Assembly (NCBI RefSeq): GCF_900637545.1
Contig: NZ_LR134376.1
Span: 2,995,001 to 3,059,000 of the forward strand
DNA from: Aeromonas encheleia
GTDB lineage: Bacteria > Pseudomonadota > Gammaproteobacteria > Enterobacterales > Aeromonadaceae
Length of the DNA: 64,000 bases
Reading direction: 5' to 3'
Position numbers and translations under genes: made by a program
In this document: positions 25,751 to 35,922 of the stretch, piece after piece
How positions within the stretch are numbered: the first letter of the stretch is position 1
How the letters are laid out: every line of letters starts with the position of its first letter
Notes under the pieces: generated by a model
Told to the model about the DNA's origin: nothing
Database searches by the model: none
What the model saw: only the letters and a program-made list of their open reading frames with translations

Positions 25751-28700
25751 TCAGCTCATCAGCAGGGCGCGCAGGCTCTCCACATCCAGGCCACGGACCT
25801 CGGACTGACCGCTGAGCAAGCCATCGGCCAGTGCCCGCTTCTCGTCGTGCAGCGCCACTATTTTCTCCTCCACCGTCTGCTCGCACACCAGCCGATACAC
25901 GGTCACCGGCTGGGTCTGCCCCATCCGGTGGGCCCGATCGCTCGCCTGATCCTCCACCGCCGGGTTCCACCAGGGATCCAGGTGCAACACGGTATCGGCC
26001 TGGGTCAGGTTCAGACCGGTGCCACCGGCCTTGAGGCTGATGAGGAACAGCGGGACAGGTTCGTGACGGAACCGCAGGATGGACTCCTGGCGGGACTTGG
26101 CGGAGCAGCCGCCGTCCAGATAGCAGTAGTCCCACTGCTTCTGCTCGATGCGGGCCCGCAGCAGGCTCAGCAGATCGACGAACTGGCTGAACACCAGCAC
26201 CCGATGACCGCCGTCGATGGCCTCCTCGAGCAGCCCCATGGCCTCGTCCAGCTTGCTGCTGGTCTGACTCCACTCCGGCATCACCAGCTTGGGGGAGCAG
26301 CAGAGCCGGCGCAACCGAGTCAGGCCGCTCAGCACATGCATCAGGGCGCGGCCATCGGCGCTCTGCACCTGCTGCACCACCTCGCGCCGGGTCGCCTCGT
26401 AGAGCTGGCGCTCCTCGGGGGAGAGGCTGATGTGATGGATGATCTCGGTTTTGTCCGGCAGCTCGGTCAGCACCTGCTGCTTGAGGCGGCGCAGGATGAA
26501 GGGGCTGATCACCGCCCGCAGCAACGCCATGTGCTGGGGATCCTTCACCGCCTTGCCGAAGCGACGCTTGAACTCGCCGAGGCTACCGAGCAGACCCGGG
26601 TTGATGAAGGTGAACAGACTCCACAGTTCCCCCAGATGGTTCTCGATGGGGGTGCCGGAGAGGGCCAGACGAAAATCCCCCTCGAGCTGGAACAGCAGCT
26701 TGGCGCGCTGGGTGCCGGCATTCTTGATCTGCTGGGCCTCGTCCAGCACCATGCTCGCCCAGCGGCGGGACTTGAGTGCCTGCGCCAGGCTGCCGAGCAT
26801 GCCGTAGTTGACCAGGATGATCTGGCCGGCCCTGGCATCGCGGATCAGCCCTTCCCGCTCGGAGGGCTGCTCGAACACCACCACCTCCAGCTCGGGGGCG
26901 AAGCGAGCCACCTCCTCCTGCCAGTTGGTGACCACTGACTTGGGCACCACCACCAGCGCCGGGCCCAGATGCTGGCGCATGCGCAGCACGACCAGCGCCT
27001 GCAGCGTCTTGCCAAGCCCCATGTCATCGGCCAGACAGGCGCCGAAGCCGTGATGGGCCAGGGTCGCCATCCAGCGCACCCCGTCCTTCTGATAGTCCCG
27101 CAGTGCCGTCAACAGCTCGGGGGCACAGTCTACCTCCTGCTGCCACTCCTGCTGCAACGACTGCCAGGCATCATCCCCTGCGGTGGTCACCGCCGACAGC
27201 AGGCGGGCCAGCGGATAGGCCAGCTTGTTGTTGATGCGCTGATCGGCGTCCAGCATGGCACCCAGCATGGTGAGTCGCTCCACCAGCTTGTCGCTCAGCA
27301 TCAGGCTGGTCTTCTCGTCGAGCTGGACGGTGCGCTGACCCGGGGTCAGCTGGCGCAGGATGAGGCGAAGGTCGAGGATCTGGTGCTCGTCCAGCGCCAG
27401 GGCACCTTCAATCTGGAACCAGTCCTGGCGCCGCTCGATGCGCAGGCTGAGGGCCGCCTCGTCGAGGCTCTTGAGGCGAGCGCTGTCCTGGTGCCAGTGA
27501 ATGACCACTCCGGCCTCCACCAGCTCGGGCAGCGAGTTGACCAGGGTCAGCGCCTGCTCACCCTCCAGCTTCCATTCGTTGCCTGGCAGCCCGATGGGCA
27601 GCTGGTTGCGCAGCAGCTGGGCCTCGCCCTTCTCGGCGGCGAGATCCCGCTGCCAGTAGTGATAATCCCTGACCCCCTGCCGCACTATGGCCTCCCCCTT
27701 GCCGAGCGGCAACGGTGGCAACTCCCCCTGCCGGGTCACCAGCTGGACCACCAGCTGGCCATCCTGCCAATCCAGCTGGACCGAGGGCACCCCGGGCCAG
27801 GGGGCGAGTTCGGCATTGCCCTGCAGCCCCGCCACCTGGCTGTGCCATGGCAGCTCGGGGATGGCGTCCAGGGTGCGTTGCAGCTCCGCCAGCCCGGCCT
27901 CGGGCAACAGGGGAATGGATTCGAGCGCGGGCAGTCTGTCCAGCAGGGCTTGCGGAGTCAGGATGAGCTGCCACAGGTCCTGGGCCAGGGGCACTATGTG
28001 CGCCCCGCGCGCCGCGGCAAGCGGGCTCAGCACGGCGCTCATGCCCTGCTCGGTGGCCACTATCTGCAGCAAGGGGGCACTGATGGCCAGTTGCAGCTTC
28101 TGCCCCTTGGCGTTGAACAGGCGGGGGTGCTCGGCGAGCGGCGCCCAAGCCTCCCGCGGCAGCTTGCTCATCACCCGCGGCAGGGTGCGCACCAGCGCCC
28201 AGTCCGCCTCGTCGAGCATGGCGGCGTACTGGGTGGAGAGCAGAGCCGGATCGACCCGGCGACCGGCGGTCCACTCCCCCTTGGTGCTCTGCTTCTGGAT
28301 CTTGCACTCCAGCTCGGGGCCATCCGCATGGAGCAGCCATACCAGCCGCTCTTGCGCCTTGCGCACGCCGCTGGAGCGCCCCAGCCCCTGCAGCCAGTTG
28401 AGCCAGCTGGCCGAGGCGGGCGTCTTGTCTTCGTCATCCTGCTCATCGGCCGCGTCCACCTCAGCGGCGGCGCGCAGCCGCTGCAACGGGGCGTGCTGCG
28501 CCCCCATGCCCAGCAAGAGTCGCAGCAGATCCTGACAGAAGGCCATCAGGCGGTGACGCGGGCTCGCCTCCAGCACATGGGAGAGATCCCACTTGTGCAG
28601 TATGGCCACCTGGGGGCTCTGCTCACCGTGCCGCGCCAGGGCGCAGAGATCGAGCCAGAGATAGCCCCAATGGAGCTCCTCCAGCGGCAGTTGCAGGGTA

Positions 28701-29593
28701 TCGAACAGACCGACCGACTGGCCGTGGCGATCACCGGCCCACTGGCCCAGCAGATCGCTCAGCAGCGGGAAATGATTGCCCAGACTGCGCTGCCACTTCT
28801 TGCGCTGCTCGCTGGCGAGCACGGGATCGGCCTGTTGCAGCCAGCCCAGCCAGAGCAGGGCGCTGAACAGCCGGGGCCAGGGCTCTTGCGCCGCCGGCGC
28901 CTGCCACTGCCCCAGCGCGCTGAGCAGCCGCTCGGCCAGGGGTTGATCTCCCCCCCGCTCGGCCAGCTGCTGCAGAGCCGGCCAGTAAGTGGTTACCTCG
29001 CCGTCCGGCGCGCCACAGAGCCAGCTCCACTCCGCGGCCAGCGTCTCGACCCGGCCCGCCAGCGCAGGGGCACAGGCCGCCGTGACGCGCGCCAGCGGCC
29101 AACCGTCCTCGGGCTCGGCGTCGAGCAGGGTCTGCAGGGCGAAATGCTCGAGCAGCAGCCCTTGCCACTCGGGGCTTGAGCCCGGCAGCAGGCGGTGAGC
29201 ATCGGGCAAGTCCAGCAGGCTCAAGAGCTCCGCGCTCTGGTAATAGGCCGGGATCTGACCCGCCTCCCCCAGGCAGAGTTCACGCACCAGGGCCTGCGCC
29301 AGCTCCTGGCCGGTGACCGAGGGGACCCGGGTCCAGTCCGGCATGGGGCATTCCCCCGCCCGTACCGCCAGGATCAGGGCCAGGGTACCTTCCGCCGTCA
29401 GGCTCCACTGCTGCTCCCCGCGCAGCCGCACCAGCCCTTGCTGCTGCAGCTGGTTCAGCCGGTCAGCCAGCGCCAGCCCGGGCGAGTGCTGGGCGTGCAG
29501 CATCTCCTGCAAATAGCGGGTACTGGCGGCGCGCTGCAGTTGCAGCTCGCTGAGCAGGGCATGGCAATCCGAAGAGAGGGTGAAGGCTGACAT
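25751..29593 (-). CDS. SNF2-family DNA-dependent ATPase/helicase
   Basis: A 1280-residue protein. The C-terminal third is a complete SNF2 motor: DYQKDGVRWMATLA, Walker A in DDMGLGKTLQA (near residue 860), LDEAQQIKN box (near 950), LSGTPIENHLGELWSLF, and the second lobe with FSQFVDLLSLLR and DRAHRMGQTQPVTVYRL near 1220. The N-terminal 800 residues are helical and Leu/Gln-rich, with no domain I can name. SNF2 proteins translocate on duplex DNA; bacterial members of this size are mostly uncharacterised. The gene stands alone with its own terminator, and no restriction or defence partner is adjacent. Confidence 0.9.
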   Translation of the reverse strand: MSAFTLSSDCHALLSELQLQRAASTRYLQEMLHAQHSPGLALADRLNQLQQQGLVRLRGEQQWSLTAEGTLALILAVRAGECPMPDWTRVPSVTGQELAQALVRELCLGEAGQIPAYYQSAELLSLLDLPDAHRLLPGSSPEWQGLLLEHFALQTLLDAEPEDGWPLARVTAACAPALAGRVETLAAEWSWLCGAPDGEVTTYWPALQQLAERGGDQPLAERLLSALGQWQAPAAQEPWPRLFSALLWLGWLQQADPVLASEQRKKWQRSLGNHFPLLSDLLGQWAGDRHGQSVGLFDTLQLPLEELHWGYLWLDLCALARHGEQSPQVAILHKWDLSHVLEASPRHRLMAFCQDLLRLLLGMGAQHAPLQRLRAAAEVDAADEQDDEDKTPASASWLNWLQGLGRSSGVRKAQERLVWLLHADGPELECKIQKQSTKGEWTAGRRVDPALLSTQYAAMLDEADWALVRTLPRVMSKLPREAWAPLAEHPRLFNAKGQKLQLAISAPLLQIVATEQGMSAVLSPLAAARGAHIVPLAQDLWQLILTPQALLDRLPALESIPLLPEAGLAELQRTLDAIPELPWHSQVAGLQGNAELAPWPGVPSVQLDWQDGQLVVQLVTRQGELPPLPLGKGEAIVRQGVRDYHYWQRDLAAEKGEAQLLRNQLPIGLPGNEWKLEGEQALTLVNSLPELVEAGVVIHWHQDSARLKSLDEAALSLRIERRQDWFQIEGALALDEHQILDLRLILRQLTPGQRTVQLDEKTSLMLSDKLVERLTMLGAMLDADQRINNKLAYPLARLLSAVTTAGDDAWQSLQQEWQQEVDCAPELLTALRDYQKDGVRWMATLAHHGFGACLADDMGLGKTLQALVVLRMRQHLGPALVVVPKSVVTNWQEEVARFAPELEVVVFEQPSEREGLIRDARAGQIILVNYGMLGSLAQALKSRRWASMVLDEAQQIKNAGTQRAKLLFQLEGDFRLALSGTPIENHLGELWSLFTFINPGLLGSLGEFKRRFGKAVKDPQHMALLRAVISPFILRRLKQQVLTELPDKTEIIHHISLSPEERQLYEATRREVVQQVQSADGRALMHVLSGLTRLRRLCCSPKLVMPEWSQTSSKLDEAMGLLEEAIDGGHRVLVFSQFVDLLSLLRARIEQKQWDYCYLDGGCSAKSRQESILRFRHEPVPLFLISLKAGGTGLNLTQADTVLHLDPWWNPAVEDQASDRAHRMGQTQPVTVYRLVCEQTVEEKIVALHDEKRALADGLLSGQSEVRGLDVESLRALLMS

Positions 29594-29772
29594 CAGAACT
29601 CGCGGGCAGGTGCAAAGGCGGAATTTTAACGGGAAAGCGGCGGCGGCTCGACCCTTAACCGCGAATTAGTACAAAAAAAAGCGCAGGGCGCATAAAACGA
29701 GGGGATAGTGCGGGCAGAGATCGCCGCCATGACGCGGTGAAGAAGAGCGGAAATACCCCACCAAAGCGCCAT

Positions 29773-29794
29773 AAAAAAAGGCGCCTGAGCGCCT
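29773..29794 (-). terminator. Terminator of yceH
   Basis: On the minus strand AGGCGC-TCAG-GCGCCT followed by TTTTTTTAT. It lies about 20 bases past the yceH stop. Confidence 0.88.
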
Positions 29795-29814
29795 CTTTGC
29801 AATGACGGGATGAT

Positions 29815-30468
29815 TCAGCCTTCCAGCTGGGCCAGCCGTGCCTCCAGGGCCTGTAACTGGGCCTTGAGGCTGTCTACTTCCTCTTCCAGCACGCTCAGTC
29901 GATCGGCGGCGGGAGAGGCAGAGTGACTGGCGGGGGCGGCCTCGGCCAGCGCTTGCAGATCGATCTCGCCGCTGAACAGGTGGGCGTAACGGGATTCCCG
30001 TTTGCCCGGCTCGCGCGGCAGCTTGACCACATAGGGTCCCTGCTCGCTGAGCTCGGCCAGCACGGCATCCACCTGGGTCACATCATCGAAGCTGCACAGG
30101 CGGTTGGTGCGCGAGCGCAGCTCGCCCGGGGTCTGCGGGCCACGCAACAGCAGCTCGCAGAGGATGCCGAGCGCCTGCGCCGAGAATTTCAGCTCGCCGA
30201 ATTCGGTATTGCAGAAGCGGTGTTGATAACGGGGCACCCGCGCGTTGAAGCCGGCGGTGTTGACCACCAGCCGACGGCGGATCAGTTCATCCACCACGGC
30301 GCGGATATCCAGCTCGGAGAGCTCCAGCACGGGTTCGCGGTTGCTCTTCTGGTTGCAGGCATTGACCAGCGCGTTGAGAGAGAGGGGGTATTGATCCGGC
30401 GTGCAGATCTCTTTCTCTATCAGGCAGCCGATCACGCGCGCCTCGAGTGGGCCTAGTACTAACTCCAT
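29815..30468 (-). CDS. yceH: YceH family (DUF480) protein
   Basis: A 217-residue protein. The two winged-helix halves are recognisable (LGPLEARVIGCLIEKEICTPDQYPLSLNALVNACNQKSNREPV in pieces, then GILCELLLRGPQTPGELRSRT). The C-terminal end is a Leu/Glu coiled coil (LEEEVDSLKAQLQALEARL). GGGAGG before the ATG at 30468 fixes the start. The family is widely conserved; its role is not established to my knowledge. Confidence 0.9.
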   Translation of the reverse strand: MELVLGPLEARVIGCLIEKEICTPDQYPLSLNALVNACNQKSNREPVLELSELDIRAVVDELIRRRLVVNTAGFNARVPRYQHRFCNTEFGELKFSAQALGILCELLLRGPQTPGELRSRTNRLCSFDDVTQVDAVLAELSEQGPYVVKLPREPGKRESRYAHLFSGEIDLQALAEAAPASHSASPAADRLSVLEEEVDSLKAQLQALEARLAQLEG

Positions 30469-30764
30469 TTCAACCTCCCTTGCCAAACGTTAAGGGCCTC
30501 ATCTTAACCAAGGCGTCCTCCTCGTCCAGCAGAGAAACCTGTTTTTGCGAGCCGGTGAAAACCTTGATGAAACATCGCACAACCCAGAAGGCAGCACCCG
30601 GTGAACAGCCAGCCTCTTTCGGGGCCTGGTATCGGTTCACTCAGAGTCGCACATCAACCGTACTGAACCCGGATGGTGCCATAGCCCGGCAGCCGAGCCC
30701 TCCTCTCCCCGGTTTATGCTCGCCATGGGACACGGCCTGGATGCCATGACCGAGCAAAGCCCCC

Positions 30765-31217
30765 TTAGACCGACTTGTCGACCTGGGTATCCGTCCCCGT
30801 GGTCAGGATGCGCACCTTGTCGCCCTTGTTGAAGATGAGATTGGGATCGTTCTCCTGCACGACGTTGAGCAGTTTCCCTGCCTGAGTCTTGATCTGCAGC
30901 TCGACCGTCTGCTTGCCCTGGGTGGTGCCCTGTTCACTCTGGCGACGGCGTGAGGCCTCGGCCCCCGCAACCGCTCCCACTGTGGTGGCGACGGTCTGGC
31001 CCGAGCCACCGCCGAATTGACTGCCGACGGCAGCCCCCAGGGCGGCGGCGCCTATGGTGCGCAGCGGTCGGGCGCCCTGATGAGTGGCGGTATTCGCCTG
31101 GGTGATGATGCGGCTCTCCTGCACTGTCCCGTATTCCACCTGGCTACTGGTGCCGGCCATGCCGGGTGAACTGATCAGGATGAGCAGGCTGGCGGCGATA
31201 GATGCTATTTTCTTCAC
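30765..31217 (-). CDS. Exported glycine-zipper protein
   Basis: About 150 residues, using a GTG start at 31217 with GGAG eight bases upstream. The N-terminus VKKIASIAASLLILISSPGMA is a signal peptide ending at a good cleavage site without a lipobox cysteine. Residues about 50-90 form a glycine zipper (IGAAALGAAVGSQFGGGSGQ), as in SlyB/Pcp-like outer-membrane proteins. The C-terminal part is a small beta-rich domain ending with GDKVRILTTG. The likely location is the outer membrane or periplasm. ATG-only starts would require an unlikely 27-residue extension. Confidence 0.75.
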   Translation of the reverse strand: MKKIASIAASLLILISSPGMAGTSSQVEYGTVQESRIITQANTATHQGARPLRTIGAAALGAAVGSQFGGGSGQTVATTVGAVAGAEASRRRQSEQGTTQGKQTVELQIKTQAGKLLNVVQENDPNLIFNKGDKVRILTTGTDTQVDKSV

Positions 31218-31396
31218 GATGTCGACTCCGATGACAAAGGCGCCCCGGCGTTGGGCACCTGGCTTGCGGATGGCTGCTAATTGCTGCCATTTTTTCAAGA
31301 GACTACACCGCCGATCCTGACTGTGAGCTTGCCCGAAACAAAAATGGCGGCAGCCTCTTCCTTGTCATAGAACCAGAATAAATCCTTGGCACAACA

Positions 31397-33115
31397 TCAA
31401 CTTGACGGCTTGCGCTCCAGGGTCGCCGCGACCGACTTGGCCGCCGAGCCGGTGAGCAAGGGCTCACCCGGATAGAGCATCAGTGCCTGGGTACGCAGGC
31501 GCTTCGCCTCCTCCTGCCGCCCCAGCGCATCGAGGGCTAGCACCATGTTGGCGTAGATGTTGGCTCTGGGGGTGTGGTGCACGAACTCCTGCCCCCAGTC
31601 GAGATACGCCTCCAGCTCCGCCTTATTGTGAGCCTGCAGGCCGACCATCAGGCGCACCGCATTCACGTCGAACTCCACCCGGGTCAGCCAGGCCATGGGG
31701 TTGATGATGTCCAGCAACAGGGTCGGCTGCTTGTAGCCACCACGCTCATACTTGGTCACCACCCAGGCGGTATGAATGGCCGTGAGCATGAAGGGCACCA
31801 CGACCAGTGGAATACCGATGGCCAGGAAGCGCAGCAACAGCCAGGGGCGATAGACATATTCCCGCCAGTTGGCGTGGCCAAAGGCCTGCGCCCCCTCCTC
31901 CACTTCCGCATCCAGCACATAGATGAGCAGCAACAGGGCCCACCACAGGGCGATGGCATGATAGAGGGGATACTCGGTCTGGGTATGCAGCAGGATGGGC
32001 GTGATCAGCGCCAGCAGCGCCAGGCCCTGCGACCAGCCGGCCTTGGTCAATCGCCACAGCAGGGTGCCGGCCATCAGCAGCATGCCGAGCATGGAGGCAA
32101 GCCCACCTTCCACCGCCCAGTAGAGAAACTCGTTGTGGGGGTGATCCAGGTTGTATTCGATCTGCACCATGGCGGGATTCTGCGCCTTGTCGGCCATGTA
32201 GTGCTGCAGGAAGACGGGCTCGAAACTGCCGTAACCCCAACCGGTCCAGGGCGCCTCGGCGATCAGTTTGGCGCAATAAACCCAATAAATGGGCCGATAA
32301 CCTCCGGATTGATAAATCTCGACACCGCGTTTCAATCCCACTATCCCGTATTGAGAAGCCAGCCCTAGCACAACCCCTAATCCAACCAGACCCAGAACAT
32401 GCGCCAATAGCCGCTGACGATAAAGTTGCGGTGCAAGCAGGAGCAGTGCCAGCAAGCCACCCAGCTGCCCCACCCGCGACTGCAGCACCACCAACAGCAG
32501 GCTGGCGGCCAGGATCACGCCATAACGCAGTCCCCGCAGCCAGCCACGGGCCTGCCCCCGCAGCTCAAGCCAGATGGCGAGGGATAACCCGGTCGCCATG
32601 AAGCTGGCCATCACATTGGGTTGCTGAAAGATGCCGTAAGGGCGGTTGGTCTGGGTGTCATAACCGAGCCAGTTGCCTGGCGTCAGCAGGTAGTACTGCA
32701 CCAGCCCAAGCAGTGCCTCAATAACCACCGCCCCCAGCAGCAGATAGAGCAGCCGGTCACGCGCCTCGCGAGCCAGTTGCCACTGGTAGAGGCAGAACAG
32801 AAACAGCAAGCCGGTGAACAGCCCCAGCAGACGGGGAATGGCGTAATCCTTGAGCTCAAAACTCGGGTATGCCATGGGCAGCAGTAGCAGCAATCCACTT
32901 AGCCATAGCCCGGCCTGCAAGGACGAGAAGACCAGCTTCTGCTGCAGCGTGACCTGCCACAGTCCCATACCGATGACCAGACTGGCAAAGATCCAGCCCC
33001 AGGCATTGAATGGCAGATAGAGCCCGGCGCCCCCCGGGTTGTGCATGAAAAAATGCATGCCCAGCAGCCAATAGAGCACACTGACCATCCCAAAGGCCTT
33101 TATGGTTACCTTCAT
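31397..33115 (-). CDS. Membrane O-oligosaccharyltransferase / O-antigen ligase, PglL-WaaL family
   Basis: About 572 residues with some 12 membrane segments and a C-terminal soluble tail of about 130 residues. RPYGIFQQPNVMASFMATGL resembles the PglL_A signature and DHPHNEFLYWAVEGG the Wzy_C/ligase signature with the key histidine. Such enzymes move undecaprenyl-linked glycan to lipid A-core (WaaL) or to proteins (PglL). The start at 33115 is preferred, because the longest frame would run into wzz. An ATG at 33145 is also possible. It is the last gene of the polysaccharide locus, right after wzz. Confidence 0.82.
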   Translation of the reverse strand: MKVTIKAFGMVSVLYWLLGMHFFMHNPGGAGLYLPFNAWGWIFASLVIGMGLWQVTLQQKLVFSSLQAGLWLSGLLLLLPMAYPSFELKDYAIPRLLGLFTGLLFLFCLYQWQLAREARDRLLYLLLGAVVIEALLGLVQYYLLTPGNWLGYDTQTNRPYGIFQQPNVMASFMATGLSLAIWLELRGQARGWLRGLRYGVILAASLLLVVLQSRVGQLGGLLALLLLAPQLYRQRLLAHVLGLVGLGVVLGLASQYGIVGLKRGVEIYQSGGYRPIYWVYCAKLIAEAPWTGWGYGSFEPVFLQHYMADKAQNPAMVQIEYNLDHPHNEFLYWAVEGGLASMLGMLLMAGTLLWRLTKAGWSQGLALLALITPILLHTQTEYPLYHAIALWWALLLLIYVLDAEVEEGAQAFGHANWREYVYRPWLLLRFLAIGIPLVVVPFMLTAIHTAWVVTKYERGGYKQPTLLLDIINPMAWLTRVEFDVNAVRLMVGLQAHNKAELEAYLDWGQEFVHHTPRANIYANMVLALDALGRQEEAKRLRTQALMLYPGEPLLTGSAAKSVAATLERKPSS

Positions 33116-33212
33116 TTTCCCTGACCCCCACGCACTCAGATTCATAGCACCATCACCAGTATCCCAAGAAGCAAAAAGGGGGCTCAGCCCCCTTTGATTC
33201 ACATAGCAACGA

Positions 33213-34283
33213 TTATGCCTGTTCTGGCCTGCGAAAGGCATGCCGAACCAAGACAATACCAACTCCCAGCATACCGCCAAGCAAAGTGGCCAGCACCACG
33301 ATCAGGGGACGCTTGGGCTTATCGCGGCTCATCGGCTCGTCGGGTGCATCCAGATAGGAGAAGGGACGGAAGCTTATTCCTTCCAAAGAAATACGCTTGA
33401 GGCGCGCCATCTGTGCCTGCAGCGCCTGCAACTCGGGTTGGTAATACTCAAGTTCGATGGATTTTAACAAGCTCAGTTTTGCTTCCAGCCCCTTCGAGCC
33501 CAGTGAGATGGGAAAACGCTCCTGGTTGGTGTAGTTTTCCAAAGGTGCGGTAGCCCCTGCAGCCTTGGCCACGCTATTAGCCAGTCTGGTCTCGGAGATA
33601 TCCTGCTGCAACATGCGTTTGGCATCTTCTTGCATCACGGCATAGCGGGTTGCTACCTCTTCCAGTTGCAGGGTGCGTTTCTCATTCAAACGCTGGATCA
33701 ACTGTTGCTGCTGTCGTTTGATGACGTAATCGATATACCCTTCCAGCAGTGTCAAAGAGGCATCCGCGGTGGGTGCGGCAAGAGTGAGCTCAATCCCCGG
33801 ATCCTCACCTTTCTTGTCAACGGGTTGGGCCGTAACCAGCTTGCTCCAGTCGCGCAACCAGCGCCGCTGAGACTTGTCGTCCAGTCCCTTATCTTTTATC
33901 TGCTCGGCAAACAGCGGGCTGCCCTTAAGGTAATCCCGGCGGTTCTCAAAAGAGTTGAACTCCTGAACAAAGTCTTTGTAAAGCTTTTCACCCGTAGGAA
34001 ACTCTTTGAGTCCCAATGCGGTAGCCTGAGCCTCCACCTTCTGCATCGGCAACAGCTCTTCCGGCTTGGGCTCCGCGATCACCGCCTTGGCGGACCACTG
34101 CTGGGGGGCAAACAAGGCATAGCCTACCCCCACAGCAGCAAACAGCGCCGTGACCAGCAGGATCAACAGTTTCTGGCGCCACAGCACAAGTGCCAGCTCA
34201 CGCAGATCAATTTCGCCGGAAGCGACTTGCCAACCCTGTGGTAGATGAGCATCAGGTTTGGGGGTTATCTCTTTATTGGTCAT
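33213..34283 (-). CDS. wzz: O-antigen chain-length determinant Wzz
   Basis: A 356-residue polysaccharide co-polymerase. It has an N-terminal membrane segment (LLILLVTALFAAVGVGYALF), a long periplasmic coiled-coil domain, and a C-terminal segment (LIVVLATLLGGMLGVGIVLV) preceded by the proline-rich SYLDAPDEPMSRDKPKRP motif. Wzz sets the modal length of Wzy-made chains, which supports a Wzx/Wzy-dependent pathway here. It lies between the initiating transferase and ligase genes. Confidence 0.9.
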   Translation of the reverse strand: MTNKEITPKPDAHLPQGWQVASGEIDLRELALVLWRQKLLILLVTALFAAVGVGYALFAPQQWSAKAVIAEPKPEELLPMQKVEAQATALGLKEFPTGEKLYKDFVQEFNSFENRRDYLKGSPLFAEQIKDKGLDDKSQRRWLRDWSKLVTAQPVDKKGEDPGIELTLAAPTADASLTLLEGYIDYVIKRQQQQLIQRLNEKRTLQLEEVATRYAVMQEDAKRMLQQDISETRLANSVAKAAGATAPLENYTNQERFPISLGSKGLEAKLSLLKSIELEYYQPELQALQAQMARLKRISLEGISFRPFSYLDAPDEPMSRDKPKRPLIVVLATLLGGMLGVGIVLVRHAFRRPEQA

Positions 34284-34398
34284 AACGACGCTGGTTTCCT
34301 AGTCAGTTTGGAGAGGAAATAAAACATACTAAATAGTATGGTTTCACCATTTAGTATTGAGTAAATCAACATATAGAGTTAAATCCAAAACTTTTAAA

Positions 34399-35871
34399 TT
34401 AATACGCTCCATCACGTTTCAAGACTACATTTATTGTCTTGAAAAGAATCGCGATGTCATTCCACAATCCCCAGTTCTTAACATACCAGCTATCAAAATA
34501 AACACGAGTCGCATAATCAACATCATTACGGCCACTTACCTGCCAGAGTCCGGTCATACCCGGCTTTGCCATCAGATAATAGGTTTTATCATCACCATAG
34601 CGTTCAAGTTCTTCTTCGACAACAGGTCGGGGGCCGACAAGGCTCATCTCACCACGTAATACATTAATGAGCTGTGGTAATTCATCGAGACTGGTTTTCC
34701 GAAGAAAATGCCCAATAGGAGTGATTCGTGGATCATTTCTTAATTTAAAATCCTTTTCCCACTCAGCTCTAGCCTCAGGGTCTGTCGCCAACAACTGAGC
34801 AAGCACTTCTTTGGAATTGATAATCATGGAACGGAACTTGAGGCATTTAAATTTATTGCCAAACTGACCAACACGTTCATGCCCATAGAAAGGAGAGGCA
34901 CCATCCCTAGATACTTTAAACCCAATATATACAAAAAAGGGCGACAACAATACAAGCAAGGATATCGAAGTCAGAATATCAAAGCCTCTCTTTATAATTC
35001 GAGAAGATAGTCGCGCCAAGTTATTTTTAACTCGTAACATCATCAATTCATGGCTAAAGAAGTGCGACATATCAGTTCCATACAAAGGCACACCACGCAT
35101 CGCCGGAATGACTGATATGTTTCTCACACCGTGAGAGCATAAATATCTCAGCCATTTATCGCCAAGGTCACTCTGCTCATATTCAAGCGCAATAAAGAAT
35201 TTGCAGCTTCTGTATTGATTAACCAAATCATCTGCATCTCCCATAAACAAGGGTATGGAAGACATTGGAGAACTCGTACAATGCTGACCAGGTGCAACAA
35301 ATGCTATCACTTCAAACCCAAGCATTTTCTCACTGTTAATCGCTAAAAAAGCCTCTTTGGCATTATTATCGCACCCAATGATCAAGCTTGGCATCCCCCA
35401 ACATCCAAACTTGATCAATTGACATTTAACACCCCAACGGAATAAGGGCAGCAGTAAGATACTAAGCGACCAGAAAGAGAACCATTGATAGCGAGAAAAG
35501 TTCCATTTTGAAATAGCCACCACGGCTAAATCAGCAATAGCAAAACAGATTAGCATAAGCAGAATTTCTTTTAACTCACTCCAAAACGGTTTGCGGTAAG
35601 TATAATGACGCAGATAGACCCATGAACACAAAATAAGCGCAATAGCGATGACCAAAAAGCTCCAGACACGATCTAAATCAGAACCTGTTCGCATTACCTG
35701 CGACAATGACAAACCGGTTCGTAAGCTTTCAAACCACCATGAAAGTACAAACGCAGCTGCCATAGCAACAAAGTCGCTGCTCATGATAGCCAAGCGGTTG
35801 ATATTTGCCGAGTATCGACTTGATAGAGTTTTAACCTCATCCTGTAAATGGCTAAAATTCTTGAATTCCAT
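34399..35871 (-). CDS. wbaP: Undecaprenyl-phosphate sugar-1-phosphate transferase, WbaP-type
   Basis: A 490-residue membrane protein with four to five N-terminal membrane segments, a middle nucleotide-binding-like domain ([17 protein letters not shown]) and a C-terminal catalytic domain: [20 protein letters not shown] re-entrant helix, [12 protein letters not shown], and [26 protein letters not shown]. The length and layout fit WbaP, which transfers galactose-1-phosphate to undecaprenyl phosphate; glucose or other hexoses are possible. It starts O-unit synthesis on the inner membrane. The start at 35871 gives the normal N-terminus. Confidence 0.88.
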   Translation of the reverse strand: MEFKNFSHLQDEVKTLSSRYSANINRLAIMSSDFVAMAAAFVLSWWFESLRTGLSLSQVMRTGSDLDRVWSFLVIAIALILCSWVYLRHYTYRKPFWSELKEILLMLICFAIADLAVVAISKWNFSRYQWFSFWSLSILLLPLFRWGVKCQLIKFGCWGMPSLIIGCDNNAKEAFLAINSEKMLGFEVIAFVAPGQHCTSSPMSSIPLFMGDADDLVNQYRSCKFFIALEYEQSDLGDKWLRYLCSHGVRNISVIPAMRGVPLYGTDMSHFFSHELMMLRVKNNLARLSSRIIKRGFDILTSISLLVLLSPFFVYIGFKVSRDGASPFYGHERVGQFGNKFKCLKFRSMIINSKEVLAQLLATDPEARAEWEKDFKLRNDPRITPIGHFLRKTSLDELPQLINVLRGEMSLVGPRPVVEEELERYGDDKTYYLMAKPGMTGLWQVSGRNDVDYATRVYFDSWYVKNWGLWNDIAILFKTINVVLKRDGAY

Positions 35872-35922
35872 ATATTCTACCCGATTATTAATAATAACGA
35901 CAATGACACAAACCATGATGTA

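Noticed and set aside
26969-29179. 736-codon plus-strand open frame opposite the SNF2 gene
   Set aside because: Composition (Gln, Leu, His, Gly-rich) is that of an antisense shadow, there is no family resemblance, and the opposite strand has intact SNF2 motifs.
31397-33280. Longer start for the ligase gene
   Set aside because: It would overlap the end of wzz and add a polar stretch before the first membrane segment; internal ATGs at 33145 and 33115 fit better.
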